64,000 bases of DNA from Gigaspora rosea (GCA_003550325.1 QKWP01000836.1:27454-91453); one strand, 5' to 3'. Positions 42,953 to 53,778 are shown, counted from the stretch's first letter. Notes: generated by a model from the sequence alone, not told the origin. Translations and numbers: made by a program.

Positions 42953-44193
42953 TAGGGTGCAGAGTGGGCTGGGCTAAACCCAGAAATTAGTGGGCTGGGC
43001 CAGGCTTGGGTCTAGTTTCGGGCTCATGTTTTTATAAAGTGGGCTGGGCTTGGGTCGGGTCTAAAAATACTGGGCCAGTCCCGGGCCTCTGTGAATATAC
43101 CCGATTAGGCCCAGTAAACCTAAAGATAATTACAAATGTACATACAAACTTTAACTGGTTTTAATATGTTACCGTACTTGATTATCTACTTGGTGTTAAT
43201 AAGTAATTTTTAGACTTCTTGTACCATATACTAGATAGAAATATATACTCTCAGTAAGAAATCAAGAAGCCACGCAAGTAAGTATGGTGAACGAATGTAG
43301 ATTAGAAGAACCTTTGGTACAAAAAAAAAGAAAGCAAAAAAAAATACCAGCATATGAAATAAAAACTAATTATTATAGTTAAAAGTGAAACAATAATTAA
43401 TATATTTATACTTATGCTAAAAATCTTTACTGCAAATAAAAGACACATTTGTTATCGAAGTATAGCGAGGACTCTTTCTTTCAAGCCAATGTGAATGCAC
43501 ATCTATGCAATGTCCAGTGGACAAAACTAGTATAACAATATAAGTGAGTGTTAGCATTAGGGTTATAGGCTTATATGCATGACATTGGTGTTATACTATA
43601 GCTTACCTTACATAATTTATCTACAAATTTTACAATTGTAAGAAGCATAAACTTCGGACTATTATCAGAACCTGATTTTCTAGTGTTCTATTGGTTTAGT
43701 AAATTTGAAAAAGAAGCAAAAATTGGAATATCGTAGATTGCTTTATCTGATTTATCATTTATTATTATTATTATTCTTATTATTATTGTCATTATTTTTG
43801 ATGTAAAATCAATAATTGCTAAATGGCAATAATAATAAAGATGTTTGCTACTACTTGAGCAACCAACATGATCATAAATTAATCACATTGAGGGAGATAT
43901 ATGAGCATGTTTTAATCATATTATCATCCATGCTATTGGCTTTACACCATACTATCAGCTCTCAAAATAGTTTAATTAATTTGCAAGCATGTGGCCTTGC
44001 TTCTATATAATTAGTCAAATCTATATGAAATATGGGCCAGACCGGGCTTGGACCGAATTTAAAATAAGGCCCAGCCTGGTTTGTTTAGCAGGCTTTTTGT
44101 TGGGCTTGGGCTTTAATCGGGCCTAAAAAAAATTTTCAGGCTCTGTTTCAGGTCTAAGAAAGCCTAACCCAGCTTGGCTCATTTTGCACCCTA
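42953..44193. mobile_element. 1.24-kb hAT-type non-autonomous element
   Basis: The ends are TAGGGTGCAGAGTGGGCTGG and, reverse-complemented, TAGGGTGCAAAATGAGCCAA. They are flanked by CCTCTATA (42,945-42,952) and CCCCTATA (44,194-44,201), an 8-bp duplication with one mismatch, as hAT elements make. The subterminal regions are GC-rich GGGCTGGGCTTGGGTCGGGT-type repeats. The interior has a polar fragment GTAAGTATGGTGAACGAATG...CAGCATATGAAATAAAAAC and a 64-codon frame (43,816-44,010). Neither shows hAT transposase motifs. Confidence 0.75.
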
Positions 44194-44201
44194 CCCCTAT
44201 A

Positions 44202-44821
44202 TATTGTTTAACTTCCTCTATTATTTGCTCAAAAGAGAAGTGGGTTATATTAAACATAGATTTAAATTGAAGTGGCCTAAATGTCAAAAATAATTATAGC
44301 AATTAAAAATGATTTCAGCAGCTGAAAATAATTATAAAAGTAGTGACAGATATTATGTAATATTTTAGGGAGGAGGGGAGGTCTCTAAAATTTTACGTTA
44401 AATATAGAAGTTCATAATAGCCAATCAAATTTCTCTTATGTAAAGAGGGAGGTAGGGGTATAGTAAAATTATATTATATAATATATGTCACTACCTAACA
44501 GTATTGTATAGAACTATATGAATGCGCATGATTTAATATTAAAATAATTATATCTAAAATCAAATATGAATAAAATAATATCATCTTAGCTGTTAAACCA
44601 ATTTCAATATCTGGTATTGTATAGATCTAAAATCTAAATCTAAATTATAAATACCAGTACGATCACATGAAATATAAAGGGATGGATCTATTCAACTTTT
44701 TGGTGTGCTATATTTTCCTGTTTTAAAATTTTATAGATATCTCTTTTTTTTTGTTTATAGTATAGTTAAAGACAATAAGAACATATACAATTTTAATTTA
44801 TATGCATTTAAGGGTAGAGTG
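44202..44821. other. AT-rich stretch, nothing recognised
   Basis: No gene or paired repeats are seen apart from local low complexity. Confidence 0.3.
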
Positions 44822-45182
44822 TACAAATTTCCAATTTCATATAAAATCGATTGTAGAACAACTTTGTGTAACCAATTTATATGATATCATATGATTTACA
44901 TGTAAACATCATATAATCTTACCAATCAATTCTTTGTACAACCTACAAAAATCATATAGCATCCTACAAAAATTAATTATATGTAAAGTTGATTTTTTTA
45001 AAGCAATAGATATTGCACAACTTCATTATTATAAACAAACCATTTAAAACTACCTATTATAAAAATTTTATACAAATTGGTCAAGATCTTAAAAAAATTT
45101 ATCAGAAGCATTTTTTTATTTACATATAAAATTCTAATATAGCACGTAGATCATATGAAAATGATCTATGTTTACCTTACTC
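44822..45182. mobile_element. 361-bp MITE, TTAA target, diverged relative of the GGGTAGAGGG family
   Basis: TTAA lies at 44,818-44,821 and 45,183-45,186. The ends are GGGTAGAGTGTACAAATTTC then CAATTTCATATA and the mirrored CATATGAAAATGATCTATGT then TTACCTTACTC. The inner sequence has ATATGATTTACATGTAAACA palindromes. Confidence 0.6.
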
Positions 45183-45480
45183 TTAATAATCTATATTTTA
45201 ATAAGCTTTAGTTTATATTGTGGTATTGTGTTCTGCGCTATGTTACAATTAGGTTGATTTCAAAATAATCTAAGTCATTCTTAAATTCGTATATTATTTC
45301 TCAATTAGTGAAGAATTAGAAGATTAAAATTATATGACCAAGTAATAAAAATTATACACTATTAATAACATTACTTATATTATAAAACATTCATTTGCAT
45401 AAATAAAAAGAGCATAAAATTTTATATAAAGAAATTAAAAAAAACATAAATTTGTATAAATTACAGTTATATTATAAGGG
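45183..45480. other. AT-rich spacer
   Basis: Nothing recognised. Confidence 0.3.
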
Positions 45481-46097
45481 AATAGAAATTTGTCGCACCT
45501 GTGATATGTCGCACCCCCGATTCGGCCAATCAAATCGCGCGATTTTGTAGGCAAAAAATTTTATTTTTTAAAAATTCAAAATTTTACTAGTAAAATGTAA
45601 AAATAAATAAGCGATATCAAAGCATATAATGTAAAATTTTATTCTAAACAACTTTTTCTAAGTCATAAAGATAGATTATCTTAGTAAAAAAACGTTTCAT
45701 AAGAAAAATAAAAAATTTCAATCGTTAGCACATATAAAACTTTTTTTTACTAATATAAATCTATCTTTACGTTTAAGAATTATATGTAAAATTTTATGCT
45801 AAACAACTTTTCTAAGTTAAAAAGGTAGATTGTTTTAGTAAAAAAAAGTTTTATATGTGCTAACTTTTGAAATTTTTGATTTTTCTTATAAAACGGTTTT
45901 TTTACTAAGACAATCTATCTTTATGACTTAGAAAAAGTCGTTCAAAATAAAATTTTACATTATATAGCATGCTATTTTATATAAATTTTACACTTTATTA
46001 TGTAAAATTTTTAATTTTAAAAAAAATTTTTTTTTGCCTATAAAATCGTGCGATTTGATTGGTCGAACCAGGGGTGCGACAAATTTATTTTTCTATA
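45481..46097. mobile_element. 617-bp foldback MITE with TTTGTCGCACC ends
   Basis: AATAGAAATTTGTCGCACCT...CCCCGATTCGGCCAATCAAA then TCGCGCGATTTTGTAGGC faces GCCTATAAAATCGTGCGATT then TGATTGGTCGAACCAGGGGT then GCGACAAATTTATTTTTCTA. The arms extend almost to the centre (about 45,775), giving hairpin halves of about 300 bp. The inner arm repeats GCACATATAAAACTTTTTTT, ACTAATATAAATC, TAAACAACTTTTCTAAGT, which parallels the internal module of other MITEs here. Confidence 0.75.
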
Positions 46098-46886
46098 TTA
46101 TAAAATTGCTTTATAAATTTAAATAAAAAAAATTGCATGATCAATAAAAAAATGCACAATAGTAAAAAATTCGAGTGATTAAAAATTTGAACAATTTTTA
46201 CATTACCACATAGAACGCACACACATCTTCATCATATACATAGGAAATTACTTCTTGTAAGCCTGCCACTCCTTTTTCCTTGCAAAGTGCAATGTCAGTT
46301 TCAGTTGAATTAACATTCGAATTGCCAATTTCAATACTTTACAGGGCCAAGCACTTTTAAAATACTCAATGCATGAATGTATTTATGAATGGCATCATCA
46401 ACTACTGTTTGCAAGATAAAATAATACCACATACAAATCTTATAATTGCATGTTAAAATTTTATTGTCATTAAAAAAAAAGCATAAGCATAGTGTAATGA
46501 ATTATTTTTATTTTATTTATTTTGTTGTAAATATTTTCAAATTATGTATACAAATAAGGTTATCTAAATGAGGCTTGGTGGCTTAAAACTAAAAATCGTG
46601 AAAACACAATAATTTTTGTGAGTACGCAAATACCCTAGCCTGCAAATATTTCTGCCACTTGCATATATGTGATAAAAATCTCGAATACGTGAAAATTATC
46701 ACAAATACATAGAAATTTCTGTGAATATGTGATAATTCTCCAAAATGTATTCAAAACCTTTAAATTCACAATAAAATTTAATAATAGCTTGACGTTCAAT
46801 TTAAAAATGCAATAATAATAAAAGTAAAATCCTTATCTTTTGAATTCGACTTTAACCTTAATAACCCTTGCGAGACTCAATTAGAC
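46098..46886. other. AT-rich stretch
   Basis: There is one small palindrome, AATTATCACAAATACATAGA...TCTGTGAATATGTGATAATT (46,690-46,740). No gene. Confidence 0.35.
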
Positions 46887-47202
46887 GGGTTCGTATTATT
46901 TTGCCAACAATCACTTTACCGACATAACATTTCACCGACAAATATTCACCGACAAGTTCATTTTACTGACAGTTTGTTTCACCGAAGTTCATTTCACTGA
47001 CAAGTTTTTTTTCAAAAAGCACCCTAACTTTAGCCTTAATCCTACCTAATTCTACCTGACCAAAACGACAATGACCAGAATTACTTTGTCGGTAAAATAA
47101 GCTTCAGTGAAATAAACTGTCGGCAAAATGAACTTGTTGGTGAATAATTGTCGGTGAAATGTTATGTCGGTGAAGTGATTGTTGATTAATTGATTGCCAC
47201 CC
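46887..47202. mobile_element. 316-bp Mutator-like MITE with perfect 9-bp target duplication
   Basis: CAATTAGAC at 46,878-46,886 and 47,203-47,211. TIRs of about 130 bp consist of CACCGACA / CACTGACA repeats (ACTTTACCGACATAACATTT, CACCGACAAATATTCACCGA) with mirrored GTCGGTGAAATGTTATGTCG. Same TIR style and GGG(T/C)(T/C)CGTATTATTT start as the 3.7-kb element at 3,766. Confidence 0.8.
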
Positions 47203-47211
47203 CAATTAGAC

Positions 47212-48050
47212 AGACTAAATTGACTTAAACTTTATATTGGCTTATTATAATTCGGATTTTGTATAATGAGTTTAGTTAATCCTTTTCAAGTACTCATGTG
47301 ATTCTGACCCGTTCAAACTTGGATATAGATATTTTTAAGCACTTTATTTTATTATCCATCCTGATATCACCTATCATCAATATTGTCCCATCATCCCTAA
47401 TCACCCTTTCATCACCGTATAAAACTCAACTTTTACTATCGCCTTATTTCCTCTACCCGTAATCGGTTGGAGCTTTAATTTTGCACTATTGTTGATATTG
47501 TTTTACCGCTCTCCCAACTCAACCATTACAATAGTAAGAAAAAACTTTTACCATTGGTGCACAACACAAATTGTCTTATAAAAATGCATTACTAGGTAAT
47601 TTTCAATTGGCTTAATTTTTGAAGTTTTTAATTATATCAACATAAAGTATTTTAAATTAAGAGTTATCCAGTTTTAAAATTTGGTTATGTGATTTGCATA
47701 GATTTTTCAGTAAGTTAACACTAATTATATTTATTTTGATCCAGTAAAGAACGTTTATTTTTCCATTGACGAATAAACGTTTCTAATATTCTATCAAAGA
47801 TTTTACGAGCTAGAAAGTTGTATCATTCCATATTAAGAAATTAATAATGAAAAAAAATAACAAAGATTGTTTAAAATTAAACTTTATGAATTAATATATT
47901 AATATGGCATATGTAATACGCAATATATTTGTGGTATTAAAATTTAAATAATAGTGATTTAATTTTTTATTAAATTTCGTTGTATAATATTAATAATTTT
48001 GAAAGAATTGACCTAAGTTCCTAAATTGGTGAAAATTTAGAAATGACGTA
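47212..48050. other. Intergenic, nothing recognised
   Basis: A GC-richer patch at 47,360-47,560 (CCCATCATCCCTAATCACCC) gives no clear frame. GAACGTTTATTTTTCCATTG then ACGAATAAACGTTTC at 47,748 is a small dyad. Confidence 0.3.
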
Positions 48051-48051
48051 A

Positions 48052-48276
48052 TCAATCACATTTCATGTGTAACAAGGAATATAACCTTTCCTTATGCTGT
48101 TTTTTTTTAAAAAAAGAGCCTTTTTTAGTAGGAGTAATGAAAGAATTGTGATTTTCAACTTTTAATATGATGATTTCATTGTCATCATTTAAAGCAAGGA
48201 CGTTTTCAAATATCATCCTATTACGGCATTCTTTATCATCTGAAATCTTTAACAGGTAATTATTGCGATATAGCAT
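48052..48276 (-). CDS. Hypothetical 74-aa acidic/polar protein or gene fragment
   Basis: A continuous frame with ATG at 48,276 reads MLYRNNYLLKISDDKECRNR, then MIFENVLALNDDNEIIILKV and a Lys-rich end (KKGSFFKKKQHKERLYSLLH). Codon use is more protein-like than most frames in the window, but no domain, signal peptide or homologue is recognised and no expression signals were fixed. It may be an exon remnant. Confidence 0.3.
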   Translation of the reverse strand: MLYRNNYLLKISDDKECRNRMIFENVLALNDDNEIIILKVENHNSFITPTKKGSFFKKKQHKERLYSLLHMKCD

Positions 48277-48431
48277 TTTTGAAATTTGGATTCATATGAT
48301 TGTTAATTATGTAATTTCCTGAATAATGTCGTAACATGATATAAATTTTTTACATGTCACACGTGATCGTGCTCGTCCTTATGCTTTAATTTTCTTTTTG
48401 TTAGTATCATTATTTTATCGGTATGTATTTC

Positions 48432-48749
48432 TGTCAGGTGATCGAAACTCCAGGTGATCGAATCTCCAAACAGGTGATCGAATCTCCAAATGAGTGATCG
48501 AATCTACAATCGAGTGATTAAATCTCCCAACTGAAGGATTTAAACCCATACGAATTAAAATATATATAAGGGCTTTAGTTTCAGCTTATAGAGAGTAAGG
48601 GACAAGTAATTAACGATTGTAAATAGTATTTAGTATTATTGTAATAACCCGATGTATTGATTTATATTAATAAAGAGAACCCTTATACCCATAATTATGT
48701 GTGTTAATTTATTGTTTTAAACCATTTAACCTTAATCATTATTTGTTCA
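48432..48749 (+). repeat. Possible solo LTR with tandem GGTGATCGAATCTCC repeats
   Basis: TGTCAGGTGATCG...TTGTTCA gives TG..CA ends. Five degenerate units of AGGTGATCGAATCTCCAAAC (48,436-48,533) would lie in U3. TATATATAAG at 48,561 and AATAAA at 48,669-48,674 are spaced about 100 bp like a promoter and polyadenylation signal framing an R region. No target duplication or primer site was found, so the LTR reading is tentative. The tandem repeat itself is certain. Confidence 0.35.
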
Positions 48750-49022
48750 CGATCAAATTAAGCCGGCCCAATTTCATCAAGCTCCCCCCAACAGCGCATC
48801 ACATATCCTTATATATATTTGATTTTGATTTTTGATCACGCGTATTACTTAATCGAGAAATGGACTTCGAAGATGGTCCATCAGAAATCTTCGGACCAGA
48901 ATTTGCGTGATATAAGTATTACCCATATTCTCTCGACAGGATTATCCCTTGTTACGCATATCAGATATGTTAACATGATATCAAAAACGATAATAGAGGG
49001 AATAATGTATAATTATAAACAA

Positions 49023-49053
<31 letters not shown>

Positions 49054-49064
49054 CAAATACTGTA

Positions 49065-49668
49065 TAGTGAATTGACTCGACAAAAAAAATTGTTGATCGA
49101 TGATTGACCCGAAAAAAATTTTTTTAATCGATCAAAAATCAAGGATATGTGCTTGATCGAGTATGATCGATCAAGCATTGAATTTATGGGCTTGAGTGGA
49201 TATAATCGATCAATCATTAAGTCAATCATTGATCGATTATGTGTAAGTTATAACTAATTTTTTCCAGGGTTCCTATCATGCCTTTATACTATACTATTTT
49301 TTGCAAATTAAAATTACTTCGTTAAACATAAGACTTAATTCATTTTCTTTCATTTTCTACCTTTTTCTTAGCTAATAACTTCTCAAATAGTTTTTTCAAA
49401 AAAATAAAGAGATATAATCAAAAAGAAATGAATTTTCTTTTTAAGTATAATTGAGCATCTAATTAAATGAGTATCGTGATTGTTAAAAGCTCACTGTATG
49501 AAGCGCATGAATACTAATAAGAGGCCAATACGATGCTCCCGATATTAATAATTACAACATTTTTTCATATTATAAATTTTTTAATCGATCAATATAATCC
49601 TATTAATTGGTGCTCGATTATTGACCTAAATCGATTATTTATCGAGCATAATATAATCAAGTCAACTC
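49065..49668. mobile_element. About 600-bp MITE with GTGARTTGACTYGA ends
   Basis: TAGTGAATTGACTCGACAAA at the left and TTGTGAGTTGACTTGATTAT (reverse complement of the right end) are inverted. The interior is rich in TTGATCGATTA / ATAATCGATCA dyads. Comparison with the uninterrupted junction at 50,408-50,430 (CAAATATTGTAATGACTTCTG) shows this block is an insertion between two tandem units. Confidence 0.6.
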
Positions 49669-49716
49669 ACAACTTCTGTCTCAGTATAACTATCATGCTC
49701 TCATACGTGATCATTC

Positions 49717-50331
49717 TAGAGATGAGAATCGATTCTCTGATAATCGATTTAATCGTTAATCGAATTAGAATCGATTCTCATTTTTGTGTAATCGTTTTAA
49801 TCATTTCTAGAAACGATTACATATTTTTGATCGATTCTTGAATTAGAATCGATTATTGGCGTATAGTCGATTGAACTATAATAAAATTTCGCTAATTTTC
49901 AAGTTATTTATTTATTTTAAACATAGCTCTTTTGTTTTTAAACTTAATGAGTTATTTAGCTTAGCCTTTAGTTTGTATTCAGCCATCTTTATTTCGCAAG
50001 TTATTGTAAATGTTTAAGATTGTTATGCTTAATTATTTCTAACTATTCTCTGGTAAGCAATTATTGACGGCTATATGTTTGTTAAAATATAAGGCGTATT
50101 GTTTTATTAAATTTTAAGCCTATAGTTTATGCCCAGCCATATTATAGTGGCTAAGTTTATTTTTAATTTTTAAGGCCATTTCTTAGTTTTTACATGAATG
50201 AATAAATAATATTGCCCAAATAATTAAGCTTTTTATTAGCAAGATTAGTTAAGTGATAACAACATATATATAGAATTCGATTAACCGATTCGATCATCGA
50301 TTAAAGTTTTTAGAATCGATTCTCATCCCTA
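49717..50331. mobile_element. 615-bp non-autonomous hAT element, perfect 8-bp TSD
   Basis: GATCATTC at 49,709-49,716 and 50,332-50,339. The TIR is TAGAGATGAGAATCGATTCT at the left, and TAGGGATGAGAATCGATTCT is the reverse complement of the right end. Subterminal AATCGATT / TAATCGATTTAATCG motifs occur in multiple copies at both ends, as hAT transposase-binding sites do. The interior has no transposase. Confidence 0.9.
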
Positions 50332-50566
50332 GATCATTCCTTGTTACGATGATCGCATGATATCGGAATGATAATAGAGAATAAATAGACAAATAAATAA
50401 ATAAATAACAAATATTGTAATGACTTCTGTCTCGGTATAACCATCACGCTCTCGCGCGAGATCATTCCTCATTACGCCAATCGATCATGATCGCATTACG
50501 ATAACAAAGGTGATCCATATGTTAACACGATATCGGAATGAAATAGAGAGAATCAACTAATAAATT

Positions 50567-51600
50567 ATTGATGTCTTGGCAGTTTCGGGGTTTCGGTTGA
50601 AGCTTCGAGTTTCGGTTGAAGCAATAATCCAAAACACGAAACTTTCGGATTCGCCAAAAAAGGTTTCGGTGCCATCTTTGATATCCGATGCTATCAAATA
50701 ACGAGGAGAACAACATCGAGCATCCGATTATTATTAGAAATCTTGCCTGATAAAGAATTATTATCATGCAGATAATTTCGATCGCGAATTTTATCTCTCC
50801 CATCGTTATAGTTTGCCAATGATAACTTATATAAAGCGGATCTTACTATTATCCGAATAATCCGGTTTACTTATCTGAAATCAAAATTTTATCCGAATAT
50901 TTAGTAATACTCGAATTATCCAGATCGTCAGATATAAAAGTTCTAACCTGCATTAAGATTATCCCGAGTCTAATGCTTCTTACAATCGAAAATTAAACGG
51001 GTTAGACACGGATTTGCAAATTTGCGAATTTTAAATGCTAATTAGTAATAGCAACTGAAATAATTCGATCATGAATGTAATGATTAAAATCTTTCTATTC
51101 AATGCTATATAATAGAAATTAATAGTTAATACTTCTTAAGACTTTCTCTCCAGCAGTCTATTTACTCAAACGCTGGAAAAATATAACATTATATATATTT
51201 TCATCCAACCCAAGACCATAAGCAACGCATGCTCAGATTTGCACAATATTATGCAGTGATAGGCGATAGTTTAGGTTTAAATTATTTATGTAATTACATA
51301 TGTCCAACTAACCCATTAATCAAATGGAATCAGATGGGATCTTTGAACGGGTTTTTCGATACAACCCATTCGATTAGAGATCATTTTTTAATTGAGTTAA
51401 TTAATAATTAACCTAAATTGAAAATTGATGTGGAAAAGATTGCTATAGATTTTCGATTCAGTATCTTTTCAAATGTTTGTGGTGATTTTTTCCTTAAATA
51501 AATATTTTAATTGCTTTCAATTTTACAAATTTTACAGGTTTGATAAGAATCCTGTAACAAATAAAACAAATAAGTAAAAATTAACAAAAATTAACAGGAA
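50567..51600. other. Upstream region of the micro-exon gene; no accepted CDS
   Basis: GGTTTCGGTTGAAGC is tandemly repeated at 50,589-50,625. TTTCGGTGCCATCTTTGAT at 50,665 resembles a hAT-like terminus. A 60-codon frame at 51,229-51,411 is unrecognised. From 51,480 on, AT-rich sequence with TTAAATAAATATTTT (51,497) probably forms the promoter and leader. TTTTACAGGTTTG at 51,530 could be a splice acceptor in the leader. Confidence 0.35.
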
Positions 51601-51610
51601 AACCAAAACG

Positions 51611-53283
51611 ATGCTTGATCTTTTAAGGCAAAATCTTTTTTTATTGACTACCTTTGTTATTGCTAATGTATTTAATGCAATGGCTGCTCCAGTACACGAT
51701 GAAATGAATCCTGACTTGGTGGACCGTGATTTGTAAGTACCTTACTCTGTTTTCCAATATAATTATTATTTGAAACAAATTAATACTAATATTTCATATT
51801 CACACTTATTCATCTAAAATAATAATAGTGCGTAAGTTATTTTATTCTGTCATCTTATATAATAATCTTTTGAAATAATTTCGATGCTAATCTTTTGTTT
51901 AACACTTATTTATTTAAAATAATGAATTTCAATACTAATCTTTTGTTTATACACTTATTTATTTAAAATAATGAATTTCGATACTAATCTTTTGTTTATA
52001 CACTTATTTATTTAAAATAATGAATTTTGATACTAATCTTTGTTTATACCAGTACACTTATTTATTTAAAATAATGAATAGCGACCTGTAAGTAATTTTT
52101 CTTTTTACTAATATAATTAGCTTTTGAAACAATTTTAATAATAATCTTTCATTTATATACTTATTTATATAAATAATAATAGACCGTAAGCTATTTTTCA
52201 GTTATCTAAGATAATTATCTTTTGAAATAATTTTGATACTAATCCTTTTGTTTATGACTTATTTATTTAATTAATAGCAAGTTATTCTCAGTTATCTAAT
52301 ATAATTATCTTTCGAAATACTTTCGATATTAATCCTTTTGTTTATAACTTATTTATTTAATGAATAGTGAGTAAGTTATTTTTCTGATATTTAATATAAT
52401 TATCTTTCGAAATAATTTTGATACTAATCCTTTCGTTTATACACTTATTAAAATAATGTTAGTGGGTAAGCTATTTTATTCCATTATCAATTATAATTAG
52501 TTTTTGAAACAATTTTAATGCTAATCCTTATTTATTCATTAAAATAATGTATAGAGGGGGGTAAGTTATTTAATTCTAAAATCCAATATTATTAACTTTT
52601 GAACTAAATTTTAATACTGTACTAATCTTTTATTTTATTCATTAAAAATATAAATAGATGGTAAGTTACTTTATTCTGTTATCCAATACTATTATTTTTA
52701 ATTTAACCTTATGCATATCTACTTATTTTTCTAAAATCATAAATAGCATGTAAGTATTTCATTTTGGCATCCAATATAATTAGCTTTTGAAACAATTTAA
52801 TGCTAATCTTTCATTTATACACTTATTTATAAAAAATAATAATAGAATGTAAGTTTTTTTATTATGTTATCCAGTATAAAAACAATTTTAATACTAATTT
52901 TTTATTTATACATTTATTTATTTAAATTATTTGAAATAATGGATAGCTCATAAGCCTGTAAGTAATATTTCTGTTTCCTACACAATTATCATTTAAACCA
53001 ATTTTATACCAATATTTTATTTGTTCACAATCTGTTTAACAATAAATAGATGGTAAGTTATTGTATTCTGTTATCCAATATAATTATCTTTCAAAGCCAT
53101 TTTGATACTAATCTTTCATTTATGCACTTATTTATTTAAAATAATAAATAGTGGGGTAAGCTATCTTATTCTGTTATCCAATATAATTATTTTATGAAAG
53201 AATTTTGGATAAACTTATTAATTATTCATTTATTTATCTCTAGTTCAAAATTTTTATATCAATACAATGAATGGTTTAACTAA
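51611..53283 (+). CDS. Candidate micro-exon gene for a small secreted peptide (about 14 exons)
   Basis: Exon 1 (51,611-51,732) encodes MLDLLRQNLFLLTTFVIANV, FNAMAAPVHDEMNPDLVDRD, a signal peptide with likely cleavage near AMA/AP, ending at GTAAGT. Twelve tiny segments follow, each preceded by a TAG-type acceptor and followed by GTAAG: TGC 51,829; CGACCT 52,082; ACC 52,183; TGA 52,368; TGG 52,463; AGGGGG 52,555; ATG 52,658; CAT 52,747; AAT 52,846; CCT 52,955; ATG 53,050; TGGG 53,152. The last exon starts at 53,244. Joined, they stay open: FADLPDGGGCIILCG, then stop at 53,268. Skipping the 4-nt exon instead gives SKFLYQYNEWFN and TAA at 53,281. Introns are 86-106 nt, near-identical, with TACTAATC branch sites. 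One unit (CAA 52,278) has lost its GTAAG donor. Splicing is inferred, not shown. Confidence 0.55.
51733..53243 (+). repeat. Tandem array of about 13 intron-like units, about 90-105 bp
   Basis: Each unit is GTAAGTTATTTTATTCTGTT, ATCCAATATAATTATCTTTT, GAAAC-AATTTTGATACTAATC, TTTCATTTATACACTTATTT, ATTTAAAATAATAATAG. The first long intron (51,832-52,081, 250 nt) contains four extra copies of the 3' half (period about 50-54 bp) in which the terminal AATAG has become AATTT, so they lack the acceptor. All but one inter-unit junction keeps both a TAG/AAG acceptor and a GTAAG donor. Confidence 0.85.
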
Positions 53284-53778
53284 ATTTTAAATCATCATTT
53301 GATTTATTATCTATTTTATAAATCATCAGATCCATTATTATTTATTCAGATTATTTAATGTTTGCAAAAGTACTTTTTTTTAAGTTGCAATATTCTTAAA
53401 AATTTTAATATTAAAAGAGTACTATAGTTCCTTATAATATAGTAAAAGCTGTTATAGCTTAAATTGTAGCTAGTATATCTAGTTACAGTATAAATTAATT
53501 ATAAATTATTGTGATTTGTTTCTTTTTAATCTTATTTAATAATAATTATAATTTGTTTCTTGTTCTTATTTAATAATTATTATAATTTAATTTTTTAATT
53601 CTTATTATGATTTGTTTCTTGTTTTTATTTAATAATTATTGTGATTTAATTTTATTTCTTATTTATATTTTTATATAAATATCACTTAGTATTGTTAAGA
53701 TCATATAAAGTTAATTTTTGCTTGTATAATCTACCAATTCAAATTTTGCAAAAACTCAGTTTTTTTTATAACAATCTA
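53284..53778. other. 3' flank of the micro-exon gene
   Basis: AT-rich. TTCTTATTTAATAATTATTA-type repeats (53,520-53,660) are a degenerate tandem of about 50 bp. No gene. Confidence 0.35.

Larger units (their letters stand above)
48903..50566. repeat. Three tandem units (about 140-160 bp) hit by two insertions
   Basis: The unit is CTTCTGTCTCGGTATAACCA, CACGCTCTC..GAGATCATTCC then TTGTTACG, CATGATATCGGAATGATAAT, AGAG, AATAAATAAATAACAAATA. Unit 0 is about 48,903-49,064. Unit 1 is 49,669-49,716 plus 50,332-50,418. Unit 2 is about 50,419-50,566. A 600-bp MITE separates units 0 and 1, and a hAT element splits unit 1. Confidence 0.7.

Noticed and set aside
43816..44010. 64-codon frame inside the 1.24-kb hAT element as transposase
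   Set aside because: No hAT dimerisation or catalytic motif; probably chance.
48981..49229. 82-codon minus-strand frame rich in MIDRL motifs
   Set aside because: Translation of TTGATCGATYA dyads inside a MITE and of AATAAATAAATA repeats.
51229..51411. 60-codon frame upstream of the micro-exon gene
   Set aside because: No recognisable feature and rich in local dyads; noted only in the upstream-region entry.
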